Origin: Nymphaea colorata
Lineage: Eukaryota; Streptophyta; Magnoliopsida; Nymphaeales; Nymphaeaceae
Length of the DNA stretch: 64,000 nt
Reading direction: 5' to 3'
Assembly: GCF_008831285.2 (NCBI RefSeq)
Contig: NC_045148.1
Location: 2,170,001-2,234,000 of the forward strand
Shown here: positions 50,796 through 62,674 of the stretch, one piece after another
How positions within the stretch are numbered: the first letter of the stretch is position 1
How the letters are laid out: each line of letters opens with the position of its first letter
Notes under the pieces: model-generated
The model's database searches: none
Told to the model about the DNA's origin: nothing
What the model saw: the letters and a program-made list of their open reading frames with translations, nothing else
Program-made: the position numbers and the translations under genes

Positions 50796-51798
50796 CATAT
50801 AAAGCTAGTTATGTACACACTAAAAAAAAATTATGCACATATAGTTGCCAAGACAAGTAAGAAAAAGAAATTCTTTCAGAATGACAATAAAAGATTATAA
50901 AAATATTAAAATGTACATTATTTGAAAGTACCCCCAACCCCAATTCATGTTCACTTTACTTTGATGCATACTTGTGCACGCAACTTGAGCTTCATCTCCC
51001 TAAACCGAAATGCTGAGAACCACGTGCTATAACATTCTAAATTTCTCGTTTGCATTTGAATAACGATTGTATGATGCAGACACCTTAGACCAGAGATACC
51101 TTATCCCAGTAACGAAACGTGTCCTTTGGTGAAAATATGTTAATCTGAATTTGGACCCGCTGATGGCGGACAGCAAATCCATGAAACAACACCACGTAAT
51201 GCATGCTAAACCAGACGCAAACGCAAGAGTTTCCTACCTTCTTCCAATGGTGGAGACATCTCATCTTACCACCTAAAGGTGGGTGTGGGGTTGGGCCTGA
51301 GCTCGGGCCCGGTCCGAAAATGGGTTTCGAGCCCGCTTGGCCCCTACTTCGGGTTGGGTGGGCATCGGGCTGGGGTCGAAAACTGGTCGATCAAGCCCAA
51401 CTCGGAATCGGGCCAGCCCGGCCCGATGTTCACCCTCAAGCAATCCAGCATCTCTTTCATTCCAATTCTAGCATTAATATTGCTGGGATTTAAGATTTAA
51501 CCATTTCCACCGTAAGGTGAGACAAAAGCAAAAGTGAAGAAGACGACGGGGTAACCTTCTTTTTCCTCAACTAGCAAATAAACCACTTTCCTACCTAGAT
51601 CTGAGCTGAGCTTGATGGTAAACCCTCATAAAGGATATTGCTTCCAACGAATCTTGGATGTGACCTAACTGCGATCACATGTCAGAATCAGGTCTATTTC
51701 AAAATTTTGACCAAGGATGTAATGTATGTATGCATGCGGTTGAAAACCTAGAAATTCTTCTTCATATCACTTCAATGATCTCAATGTATGGATGCTCA

Positions 51799-51970
51799 TA
51801 GCTCAAATGGATGAACTTGAGGTGCTTTATGTGATGTGTCTCTAGTTCGACTCGCAACCGGTTATATTCATATATCTTATGGGAGATGGGTTCTATGTGT
51901 AAGTGTAAGTTGAAGCATGTGATGAACTCGCTGCCTAATAGCAATGCAATTATGGATTCTACGGGCAAAG
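51799..51970 (+). mobile_element. tRNA-derived SINE-like element
   Basis: A-box-like TAGCTCAAATGG at 51799-51810 and B-box-like GTTCGACTC at 51845-51853, 35 nt apart, as in tRNA-headed SINEs. The ends and 3' tail are not resolved. A 68-codon antisense frame over it is a by-product. Confidence 0.5.
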
Positions 51971-52089
51971 AGAAGAAAAGAAAAAGCTTCGACTCTCACC
52001 CTAAGAGTAGGTATTAGTAAATGTTGTAGATTGGATGACTCAATATATTTAGATCCTATACCGGTCTTTTACTCTTTGATTATCATTTA

Positions 52090-52277
52090 GGCCTCGTTTG
52101 ATGCACATAAAGTTTTTTGTATGGTAAAATTATCAACGTACGAAAGGAAGAATTTTTCATGGAAAAAAGTCGGACCTAAAGAGGTTCGACTAAAATTACT
52201 TATGTTTAATGCTGCAAGGAAAAACCGCACAAAGTTGAACCACGTTGCACAGTGGTTATTGTGCATCAAAGGGGGCC
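52090..52277. mobile_element. Tourist-like MITE with TTA target duplication
   Basis: 188 bp. The left end GGCCTCGTTTGATGCACA pairs with the reverse complement of the right end, GGCCCCCTTTGATGCACA (16 of 18 match). TTA lies on both sides (52087-52089 and 52278-52280). The ends and TSD fit PIF/Harbinger Tourist elements; it is non-coding. Confidence 0.85.
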
Positions 52278-53351
52278 TTAGATAGATCTATAGGGTTAAA
52301 ATTTTCAAAACCTAAAAAAGGATTATGCCATTTAGTTTCCACCAAATCCTTCCTACCTGATTATGTCCAACTAGATGAATAAAGCAAGGTGGATTGTTTT
52401 TCACCTCGTTTATGAAATACTAAAACAGTTCCTCTTGGTGCATACTTGATATAATTTGTCTCTAATTAATTACCATTTGCATCAAAATTTACGTAGATCA
52501 CAGGCAACCCTAGTAATAGATATTGATGTACCAAAGTACCCTGTTTTCACTCCAATGAACCCTGACCACCAAGACTGGACAATACAGGACAGAGGCAGGT
52601 GGGGCAATTGCCCACACATGCACACAAAAAGTATTTATTCTTTCATATTGAAACTTTATGATAGTTTTTCTCATTCACATCTAGGTATCTCTCAAAAATT
52701 TAAAATTATATAAATGGTACACCTTAACCAAACCTTTCTGGCTCCAGCGAAGACAAAATTTTACTAATTGAACTGAACTCAAGGAACGTACCCATCAAAG
52801 CTACCTAACTTCCGTATTGATAATAAACTTGAAGCAGGGAACCATGCCATTAATAAAATGTCGAAAGCCACATGAATAGCAAACCACAGACTTGGAAAGA
52901 CGTGAAGAAAGCCCTTCAAGAAATAAATATGCCGATAGATTGCATCATTGCGTGCATGGCAATATCAAGAATTGGAAATGCTTGAAGAAAGCCATTTAAA
53001 AAACTATAAATATGATTGTAACTGTAAAATCATAGGATATAAGCATAAATAAATAAATAAATAGCTGCATAAGTAAATAAATAAAAGGAGGAGTGAGCAA
53101 CATATGTACAAGTTGACTTAGGCCTTTAGAGAGAGGAGGGATCGCGTAGAGAATATGCCTTTGGAACCCCCATGTTTCTTCACGTTTTCTTGTTTTTCTC
53201 TGTTATAAGCACCTGACTGGCTTGCCTTTGTTTTTGCTTGTTCTTGAAGAGAAGGAGAGAACATCAGCATCGAAACAAATCTTTTTAGGTTTTCTCGTTC
53301 ATCGTTTTCTTTCTAGAGAGACAGTAGAGAGAGAGAGAGAGAGGTAGATTG

Positions 53352-53532
53352 ATGGCAAGGTGGGGCGCAGGCGCCCTTGTTACAGGGATAGTCCTGCTCT
53401 TAAGCATTCCATATGGGGCATTCTCTGCCGGCTACGTCCGACCTCCTCCTCGTAGTCTCGTCTCCGTTCCTCACCTTCATGGCAGCTCCCGACCACAACA
53501 GGTAGAATCTCTATCTCTCTCTCTCTCTCTCG

Positions 53533-53607
<75 letters not shown>

Positions 53608-54735
53608 TCTCTCTCTTTTCCCCCCTGTATATATATGGAGAACGTTTCTTGGTTCCTTTCTCTCTTGAATCGAATCTCATGCCAGAGAAAGGCGCAGACA
53701 GTCGACTTCCTCTCTCTCTCTCTAAAAATGAGAAGAAAAATTGAAATGTTCAATTGGAGATTCTATTTTATTGCGGCATTTTGTTTACTTTCTTTATGAA
53801 AGAAGAAGAAGAAGCCTTTTGCTACGTTCGATTCTTCATCCAGAAGGACGGTGGTTGGTTGCATCTGCATTTCATGAGATCTCCACGCAAAGAAAACTAG
53901 ATCCAACCAGTGCCAACGATAGGATTTTCATTTCATGCGGAACTTTCGACATGATATCCAAATCTGATAGCTTGCAAAAAACAAGTTTTGAATTATATTG
54001 GTTTTCACAGTTGCATTGTTCAAGCAGATGGCACTTCCAGCAATTGAACCTGAATCCCATCCCTTCATCACAGATGTTATATCAGAGGCTGAGTCAGAAA
54101 ATTCTGGTTAAAAAGCATTCATTATCAAATTTTAAATTTGTAAAGGATACCAATATGTAAACAAGAAAATTTCTTTATTTGTAGGTATGTGTGGGCAATT
54201 GCCCACACGGTATCCACACTTGCCTCCCCCCCTAGTTATAGCTAGGACATATATGTACATGCCCCGTATTTAAGTTGTCTAAATATGCTGCCAATCGGAT
54301 CCGCCCAAGCCTAATACATCCAAAAGAACCAAACTAAAACCCATGTCCTCGAACCCTTTACGTCCATATACAAAACATGTTGGAAGATGATGTATCATTA
54401 TTTTATATATCAAACTATTATAAAAAACAGTCAATATCACGAACGCATCCTTGTTCGATTTTATACGTACGCTTGCAAGTTGGGGTATAGTTATTTGAGT
54501 TTTTTACGTTTCTTGACTGTCATTCTTTTACGACAAGCTATCTCAAGAAAGCATATGAGTATTGAGGCAGGTACTTACGAAGTTTGTTAAGGCACGAATA
54601 CGGTTAGATTTATATATTAGGTTTTTCTGTTAATTGTTAGTCATATGATTAGATAAAAAGAAAAAAAAAATGAAAGAAAGGGTGAAAAAAGTAGGAGATC
54701 AGTGAAAGATAAGATAATTAGTGCATGTGTTTGTG

Positions 54736-54809
<74 letters not shown>

Positions 54810-57800
54810 GCATTCTTCTCATATATACATATATATATGAGAGAGACAGAGAGTGTGTGATGCATTCTTCAAGTACCACTCTCATTTTAGGAGTGATACT
54901 TATAATTTGAAACTTTTTTTGAAAAAAAAATGCAAATTAATATGCATGTTTAAAAATATAGAAGTGGATAAAAATCAGGTTCTACTTTCTTAGACATGAA
55001 TATGAGCGTTAGAAAAAAATTAATCTATTGGTTTTAAAATCTCATCTACATATTTAAAACATACTACCGTTTTATAGATTGAAAATGTTCGCATTCATAA
55101 GGTGAATGATAAAGAACCTCGTTAAAATTTAATGTATGTCGAAATTAACCAGTATTACAATGAGACTGATTGAAGCCATTCCTCACAAGTCTCAAACTAG
55201 GGCTGCTTTTTCTCTCCTAGTCCCAGCTTAAGTCACTTATCTATGCAAACTGTAGATATTCTCCACATAAATGTGGAAGGTTGTTGGTTTTCTTTTCAAG
55301 CTGTTAGAAAGCATGGCCACAAATATTAATGAGATTTTGAAGTGCCCACGTTATATATTGGCAAAAACGCATGAACATTCTTCATGATCATTCCAATTCC
55401 AAAACGAGATTTGGTTTCTTCTATTGGATTTTTCGTTTCTGCAAAAAAAACTTGACGGTAACCTTTGTGAATTACCAACGGCTCCAATTCAATTCTCCTG
55501 AAATACAAGAAAATCCATAGAAAATGATCCAGAATGGATCTGGTTGCATTAATCCAGTGTTTATTTCGTAAAAGAACCTACTATATACAAGATAATACGA
55601 TCATTGGGCAGTGACAAAAAAAGAGAGAGAGAATAAAAATTATAGTTAAAAATGAGACAACTTAATGTTATGTGTGTGCAGGATTTTACTTGATCCATTT
55701 AATTTGTCTGAATCTGTAACAAAATTTCAGGTTCATATTTCATTGGTGGGGAGTGATCACATGAGGGTGTCATGGATCACGGAAGACAAGCATGCACCTT
55801 CAGTGGTAGAATACGGGAAGATCGCCGGAAAATACAGCCGCTCGGCCACCGCAGAAGATACGTCGTACCGTTACTTCTTCTACAGCTCCGGCAAGATCCA
55901 CCACGTGAAGATTGGGCCGTTGGATGCTGACACCACATACTATTACAGATGCGGAGGCGATGGGTCGGAACTCAGCTTCAAAACTCCACCCTCCGTCCTC
56001 CCCATCACGTTTGCTATCGTAGGTTGGTTCATGGCGCGCCACTTTCTTAAGGTCTGGCGCCGCGCGCCGGCCAAGGGTTCTTTCCCGACGGCCTGAACTC
56101 ATCATAAATGTGAAACGATTTTTTTAACCCAAACTTACAAATTCACCCTTAGATCTGTCTACCTGAATGTACGAAACAAAATTTTTAATTCTTTAATTTC
56201 GAATTTGTTTTGTCATGTAACATTTCTTTCTACAATTTTGATTTACTTTTGGCGTAAATGCATAATTGTACTCTTTTTTTCAGCCTAGAAGGTCATTTTT
56301 GTCATTCTAACCACCCAAACATGCACCAGAGTCGAACATACAACCAACTTTATTTGCACCATGCAGGTGATCTAGGTCAAACAGAGTGGACGGCTTCAAC
56401 TCTAGAGCACATAAAGAAATCAGACTACGATGCACTGCTTCTTCCAGGAGACCTCTCTTATGCAGACTGCCAGCAGCCTCTTTGGGACACATTTGGAAGA
56501 TTGGTGGAACCCTTAGCCAGCAGCAGGCCATGGATGGTAACCCAAGGCAACCATGAGATCGAAACCATTCCCATACTCTTTAACCATCCATTCCTATCAT
56601 ACAATGCCAGGTGGCGCATGCCGTACGAAGAGTCGGGCTCGACCTCCAACCTCTACTATTCATTCGACGTCGCCGGCATCCACGTCATCATGCTCGGATC
56701 CTACACGGACTTCGACAGCCGCTCCTCGCAGTACACGTGGCTGGAAGCTGACTTGGCCAAGGTTGATAGGGAGAAGACACCCTGGGTGATTGTGTGCTTC
56801 CATGCACCATGGTACAACACAAACACTGCTCACCAAGGGGAAGGGGAGAGCATGAGGAAGGCAATGGAGGCCATGCTCTACAATGCACGTGTCGACATGG
56901 TATTCGCCGGCCACGTGCACTCGTATGAGCGCTTCGTAAGTAGAACATCGAGCTCATATACTCTTTTTTTTTTTTTTTTGTTATAGAGCACTTATCCATG
57001 ATTACAATGATTTTGGACTACAACAATATGTGGTTTATTTGGAATATTGGTGATGAGATTCTTGGTTAGATTAGATAGTTAAAAATGATCAAATTGGCAT
57101 ATCTATAGTCTATCCAGGGTGGAGGCAAGTGTGAGCAATTGCCCGCATAAACTCGCAAAAAGTGTTTTTTTTTTTTTATTGAACTTTGTAATTGAAAGCC
57201 AAAGGCTCTTGAATTAATCAAACTGGCAGCATAAATTAGGGTTTCAAACCAAACAATCTCAACTCAGACATAAGATGCCAACTTCCTTGCACTGTCATGA
57301 TGGAATATAAGAGTATTCTGATAGTCACTGCAAGTAGTACTAAGCACAGACAAAACTTCAATGAAGGTTTATGGGAACTAATGTCTCTCTCTCTCTTTTT
57401 CTCAGACAAGGATTTATGACAATAAAGCTGACCCTTGTGGCCCAATCTACGTGACAATTGGGGATGGAGGCAACAGAGAAGGCCTTGCTCTAAGGTATTG
57501 TCCTACATTATGTCCACCTTCCCTCTCTCTCTACACATGCACATTTCCATACCCATGCATGTGGTCTTTCATTTGAATGTTTACTTTTTTGCTTGATATT
57601 GGTTGTCTGTATTTTCAATTTGTTGGGTGAGATGAAAGAATATTTCATTCTACTGCCCAACAAAAGAACCGAAGCTGGAATAATACCTGAACTGTTTTTA
57701 GTGCTTCCTGAAATCGTTGGATTCTTCAGTTTTGTTGCTTTTAACATTACAGAGAGAAAAAGAACATAATAAAAGGTTTTCTCCAAAGATGCACCTTTTC

Positions 57801-58116
57801 CTTGGCTAATATCTATTGTTTGAGAGTGCAGACAGTGGGAATCAGACATGCAAGTGTGTATGGTTCTCTTCTAAAGAATGAACTAAATGACATGCTCGTT
57901 CTCTTCTGGATTTGTAGTTTCAAGGATCCCCAGTCCCCTCTCTCTCTCTTTCGGGAGTCGAGCTTCGGCCATGGCCGTCTGAAGATACTGAACAGCACGC
58001 ATGCTCACTGGGAATGGCATCGGAACAAGGACGCCGACTCGGACGTGGGAGATGAGGTGTGGATACAGAACCTCCGCGTCTGCGTGGGAGCAAGACAAGC
58101 TAAAGACGAACTGTAA
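53352..58116 (+). CDS. purple acid phosphatase B, five exons, C-terminal KDEL
   Basis: Coding exons: 53352-53501, 55731-56022, 56367-56935, 57406-57494 and 57918-58116, giving 432 aa in consistent phase. Signal peptide is about 1-26, then YVRPPPR. All seven ligands are kept: D149, D176, Y179, N209, H293, H330 and H332, in GDLG, GDLSYAD, GNHE, FHAPWY and GHVHSYER. Exons 2-4 have the same lengths as in the paralog at 38222. The last exon differs: it extends further and ends RQAKDEL-stop, a canonical ER-retrieval signal that is not usual for this secreted or vacuolar family. It should therefore hydrolyse phosphate esters like its relatives, but may be kept in the ER. The ATG is the first in frame, after a GA-rich leader. 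Intron 1 starts GTAGAATC and turns into (CT)n(TA)n within 10-30 nt. Confidence 0.95.
53508..53604. repeat. (CT)n(TA)n microsatellite next to a splice donor
   Basis: CT repeat at 53508-53531, then about 36 TA units to 53604, starting 6 nt inside PAP B intron 1. Confidence 0.95.
54189..54208. mobile_element. element end with 20-bp perfect palindrome
   Basis: GTGTGGGCAATTGCCCACAC is its own reverse complement. Related sequences lie at 30637, 52599 and 57129, in several cases next to GAGGCAAGTGTG and CAAAAAGT(G/A)TTT, so this is a landmark of a repeat family rather than a lone palindrome. Confidence 0.6.
54738..54808. repeat. (TA)n(GA)n microsatellite in PAP B intron 1
   Basis: About 19 TA units followed by about 16 GA units. 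Confidence 0.95.
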
Positions 58117-58489
58117 AGCGCGATCGGGATCAAGTGATGTGTGACCAAGATCATGAACTTGCCAGGTTCTACTGGTAGTTAAAACGTTCCAGTTCGTGAA
58201 ATGGTTGTTTTTCATGTGGTGTCCAAATGTTCAACTTTCAGATAGCCAGTTCAGTGACGTCGTGGTTTATTTCTCAGCTTCATCGGAAATGGTTGCTACC
58301 AATTTTATGATACTTTTGTGATAACCTCTTGTCGTGTCGTGTGTATAAGCTAATTATCAGAAGCTCCCAATTGTCAATTGAAATCGTATTTTCTTTCGGT
58401 TGCTTATTCTTCTGCTTGTTAGTTTATAAAAAAAAGTTTTATGTTCTGAAAAGAAAATTAAGAAGCAATTTCTGGCTTTGAGATAAAAG

Positions 58490-58491
<2 letters not shown>

Positions 58492-58530
<39 letters not shown>

Positions 58531-58747
58531 TGAATAGTGACTTAGTTATGTAGAGATCCAACCATCTAATAATCAAGACCCTCTCATTTAATATGATGAA
58601 TGATTAAGAAAAAAACATAAAAAAAAAGTAATACGTATTTTTTTGTCATATAATGTTAGTTCATGTTTTTTTCTCTTTGATTTCTTTCAACCATTCATCT
58701 TGAATGACTTTGATTAAATAGTTGAGTGACTCCGTTTCTCTCTCTCT

Positions 58748-58781
<34 letters not shown>

Positions 58782-58843
58782 AATAGTTGAGTGACTCCGT
58801 TTCTCTCTCTCTCTCTCACACACACATATATATATATATATAA
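58492..58843. mobile_element. TA-array-associated MITE, copy D, with duplicated tail
   Basis: (TA)n at 58492-58527, then AGTGACTTAGTTATGTAG, GATCCAACCATCT, ATAATGTTAGTTCATG, TTTCTTTCAACCATTCATCTT and AAATAGTTGAGTGACTCC, then (TC)n(CA)n(TA)n. The tail AAATAGTTGAGTGACTCCGT plus its TC/CA/TA tract is repeated at about 58781-58843. The ends AGTGACTTAGTTAT and AGTCACTCAACTAT (reverse complement) form an imperfect TIR. Confidence 0.65.
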
Positions 58844-59545
58844 TAAAAAGTTGATAAAAACGAAAAACTTAGGTCAAGGATAAAATCCAGACTCATTGAT
58901 TTTTTGTTCAAAAAATTATTTTAAATACAATATAAACATCTTATTATATTTATAAGGACTATTTTGATACAAAACATGTTTTAATTCAAGTCCTTTTAAT
59001 AAAAACTATTGATTTTGTCATTGGGGTTGTTCATTTTTTCTTATTATAACAACACCATTAAAGTCTAATTGATCAACTTATTTTTTGCGTCAATTCATGC
59101 TTAAGATCATACCAATAAAGTTAGATTGCAAAAAAAAAAAAAAACACTTCAAAAATCAAAATCAAAAGGTACAGTTTTTATCTCTGATCTAGGTGTCAAT
59201 TTTTTACCAACTTCTCTTTACTCAAATGTTAACATCCTGTCTTTTTTTTTTTTATTGGTGAACTAACTACATATCTTAAACATATTAAGTACGAAAGTTT
59301 GAAGAAATTAGATGTTCATGCTTCATAATTGTTCGAACTTGGCATAGTACGAATATGAGGTTCAATCGGATGAAGAACTAACGCGCAAGGTACCTTAAGC
59401 GATTTGGCTAGCTTGTTTATCTTGGTGGTCTATTTTCCTCTTAGTGAAGAGACACGTGTTCTTAGGGGATTGGTCAATTCCATCCTTCATCTGTTGTTGT
59501 ACCATAAGATGTAACCAGCTTTTAGGGGCTGTTAGACCCCAACTT

Positions 59546-59549
<4 letters not shown>

Positions 59550-59614
<65 letters not shown>
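59550..59614. repeat. (TA)n microsatellite
   Basis: About 32 uninterrupted TA units. Confidence 0.95.
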
Positions 59615-59616
<2 letters not shown>

Positions 59617-60519
59617 GTTACGGCTGAAAACGATGAAAATGTCTCCACCTATTATTAAATGGAAGACTCCTATAAGGACAAAAATAAAACCCCAAGAAAT
59701 TTCCACCTAAAAGTTATGAAAACGCTCTCCCATAAAACGTTGCCCATATTTCTTATCATGTAAAGCGAGATAACGTGGCTCTAAAATTTTTTGTCTTGTT
59801 TTGATAATATAACATAAAAGTAAGCGGTTAATGGAAAAATCTTCAAATTGAAGAGTGTTTTTGACACTGAGGGTGAGGGAAGTGTGGTGACTGGTGGGAC
59901 TTCTCACCAATTCCACGGGGTCTACATGTGGGTCTGCCGCACCGGCCTAACCCTTCCTATCATCATCGAAGTTTCTATTTACAGTTAGTGGGCTAGAAAA
60001 AAAAAACTTTTGAGAGATAATAATTCACAGGTTTTCATGGTTTTCATGCTTGAACGAGCACTTTCATGTATAACAAAGTAAATATCAACGATCGAAAAAA
60101 ATATTGACAAGCTGCCCGCACCAGCCTACTTATGGCTCGGTGGTTGGTAGCACCCAATCTCCACCTAGGGTCGGTGAGGTCCAGCCAACTGCGACCAAAC
60201 CAGTCAATATTTCATGTTTTTTTCAAATTCCTGTTTTGAAAATTTTAAAAAGTTAAAAAGTGTTTCTAAAACATATATGTTTATTGGGTCGATTTTATAA
60301 ATTTCGTGTGAGGGGAGGGCTTTTCGTGCCCTTCTTCCTCTTTACTTCTCCAAGCCCCTGTTTGATTGCAGGGGAAACTGTTGAGCGGATGAAAAAAAGA
60401 TTTGTACGAATTCAACCGGTGTTATCAAACACGGTGGAAAAAAGCAGCAATCAGGGTAAAATTGCTGGGTAAAGTTCCCCCGCAAACGGTCCGACTTTTT
60501 TCCGAGGATAATTTTTTTG

Positions 60520-60792
60520 CCCGTTAGGGCTTGCTGTTCTTGGACCCCAGCGTTCCTCTTCGTCGCTAGACTCTCCACCGCCATAGCCGCTCTGCCTCCG
60601 TCCGTCGGCGGTGGTTAGACAGAGTGGGAGAGGTGAGCGCCTCTTTCTCTCTTCCTTCCTGAAGAAAACCGGGAGGGTTAGGGAGAGCGAGGGAGGTGCA
60701 GAGAGAAAGAGGGAGAACGAGAGGGAAGAAACGAGGGAGGTGGAGAGAGGACGAAGGATTGAGAGATAGCGGAGAAGAGGACGGTAGTGGAG
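60520..60792 (+). promoter_or_regulatory. probable 5' UTR exon of NOG2
   Basis: GC-rich, GA-rich leader-like sequence ending GTGGAG/GTAAGTC, a strong donor. The best partner acceptor is GTTTCTTTGCCAG at about 62599-62611, 64 nt before the NOG2 start codon. The transcription start is not determined. Confidence 0.45.
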
Positions 60793-61868
60793 GTAAGTCA
60801 TCCGAAGTTCATTTTCTCCTTCAATTTTAAAATTCCTTCTTAGTTTAGAAGTTTGAATCTCTGTCTTGTTAATTTCTGGCAGAGAATCTTAGTTTTCATT
60901 AGTTTTGGTATGAGATTATTGATGGAAATGGTAATGCTGGACTAAATAGGGCTGAATGGATCATACGGTTAGAATATTTTGTGGTTTTTACTTAATTCAG
61001 ATAAGGTTTTTCTTGGACAAGGATAAATTGAACAAACTAGGTGCAGAAAAAATTTGATTTGCAGTATAATTTTAAGGGGGAAACATCCCTCTTGGGCTAG
61101 CAAGGGGGCTGTGTTGCACACGGTCAGCCCTTGGAAAGCTTTTCTAGTCGCGTGCAGATTGGTAAGTTTTGGTTTTGTCTGAAATTCAGATGTGTATTGT
61201 TCTAGCAATGATAAGTTGAACCGAGTGAGCTTGAAGGAGAAATTTAAATTAGCGTACCTTAAGAGAGTTAATATTATCTTTTTCTTAAGGGGACTGGAGT
61301 CTGGGACTACGTACACTACATTCTTGGACCTTAATTAGAGTTAGTGTCTAACTGTAATAGATGGAACGTACTTACATAGTATTGGATTGAATCTGTCTCT
61401 CGTTAGGGCTGGGCTTTAAGAGGGCTGAAACCTAATGAGCGTTAGGCATTGGGTCAAGAATGTCGAGCTTCTGACTATATTGTCTAATTTTCATTAGGTG
61501 GGCTGGTTCGTGAAACCACACCAGAGGATCTGCCCCAAGAGCATGCTAGATAGTATCTTCTTCTTTGGTGGGCAGATTTTAGTATGTTCATCAAAAGTGC
61601 ATGTTCTTGTTTGTTTAGTTTGTGGAAGCATGGATTGTTACATTCAAATATGCAATACATTGTTAGCACAACTAATTTTAATGTTTGTCTATGAGTTATA
61701 TAATTATGTGGTGGATGGATCATGAAATTAGATAAATATGGTAGATTCAACATAATTGATATCTTGCTTAGCCTTGATTTATTTATTTGTATGCTGAATA
61801 GATCTAAGTTAGATGTTTTTGGTTAATTGAAGTTACTTAAATCATCTCTTATGATTTCTTCATTATAT

Positions 61869-62093
61869 AACGATACGACAACGATACGGCACGATACGTT
61901 ACGATACGACACTATACAGGTACAATACGATAATTTTTATTGTTTTTGTATTATTTTTTGAGATTTTTTTGAGATTTTTTTTATTTTTTATTTTTTAAAA
62001 ATGATACGGTTACGATACGTTACGATATTTTACGATACAACGTATCTTAAAGTCTGACCGATACGGCTTACGATACGCTTTTTACAACATTGG
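61869..62093. repeat. degenerate GATACG-rich repeat
   Basis: Eight exact GATACG hexamers plus decayed versions (GATACA, GATATT, TATACA) spaced about 9-10 nt apart in two blocks around a T-rich centre. It lies within the presumed NOG2 leader intron. Confidence 0.8.
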
Positions 62094-62674
62094 TCAGTAG
62101 GACTCACCTCTTTATATTTTCCTTTTTCAGCTAAGCAAGATAGAGCTTTTAGGGAAGGCAGCTAAGCATCAGATATATTTAAGCCTCCGAGTTCCTAGTG
62201 TAATAGGTAGATAACAGATTCGTCTTTATTGATTATGTGTTGCATATCATGTAGAAAATAGCCATTACATTTCAATTTCCAGCTCATATTTTCAGTTTTG
62301 AATTGAAATTTGGCCTAGTGATCGTTAGATTTTGAATTGCGTGAGGTAGTTACAGCTTTTTCCTCACTCCCTAGAGCAGGGGGTGACACAAGGGGTGACA
62401 CACACATTCTCTCTTTCTCTCTCTTTCTCTTTCTCTCTCTGTTTGAGTAAAGGGGCTAATAAGGTTACCCTTTTTCGGCTGCATATCTCCAGCAGGAGAA
62501 CCCCAAGAATTGGCACCTCACTTGTGTGCCTAGCTAGAAAAGGGACATTTGTTACCCTGCCTTAGTCGCTGACCAGGGTGTGGGGGGCTCTACAATTTGT
62601 TTCTTTGCCAGACTAACCTTCATTTTCTCTCTTTCTCTATGCATAACAAGGAACAGGAAGGAAGAGAGGAGAAA

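Larger units (their letters stand above)
43977..53351. other. 9.4 kb between the divergent PAP genes
   Basis: Shared upstream region of the two PAP genes, filled with small mobile elements and repeats: an AGCTCGAG-rich element (about 44.3-44.65 kb), Harbinger-like MITEs (45218-45442 and 52090-52277), a hAT-like remnant (about 49.0-49.2 kb), an A-B-A-B minisatellite (50011-50795), a GGGCC-rich element (about 51.28-51.45 kb) and tRNA-like SINEs (51799 on; about 47.77-47.99 kb, minus). The T-rich frame at 46167-46634 has no motif and is judged non-coding. Confidence 0.55.
58117..62674. other. spacer and presumed NOG2 leader region
   Basis: 58117-60500 holds the PAP B 3' flank, a TA-linked MITE, several microsatellites and AT-rich spacer. 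60500-60792 is GC-rich and looks like an untranslated first exon. 60793-62611 would be its intron, including a GATACG-rich insertion. Confidence 0.5.

Noticed and set aside
60121-60176. tRNA-like stretch TGGCTCGGTGG...GTGAGGTCCAG
   Set aside because: The A-box is fair, but no B-box matching GTTCGA or cloverleaf pairing could be traced.
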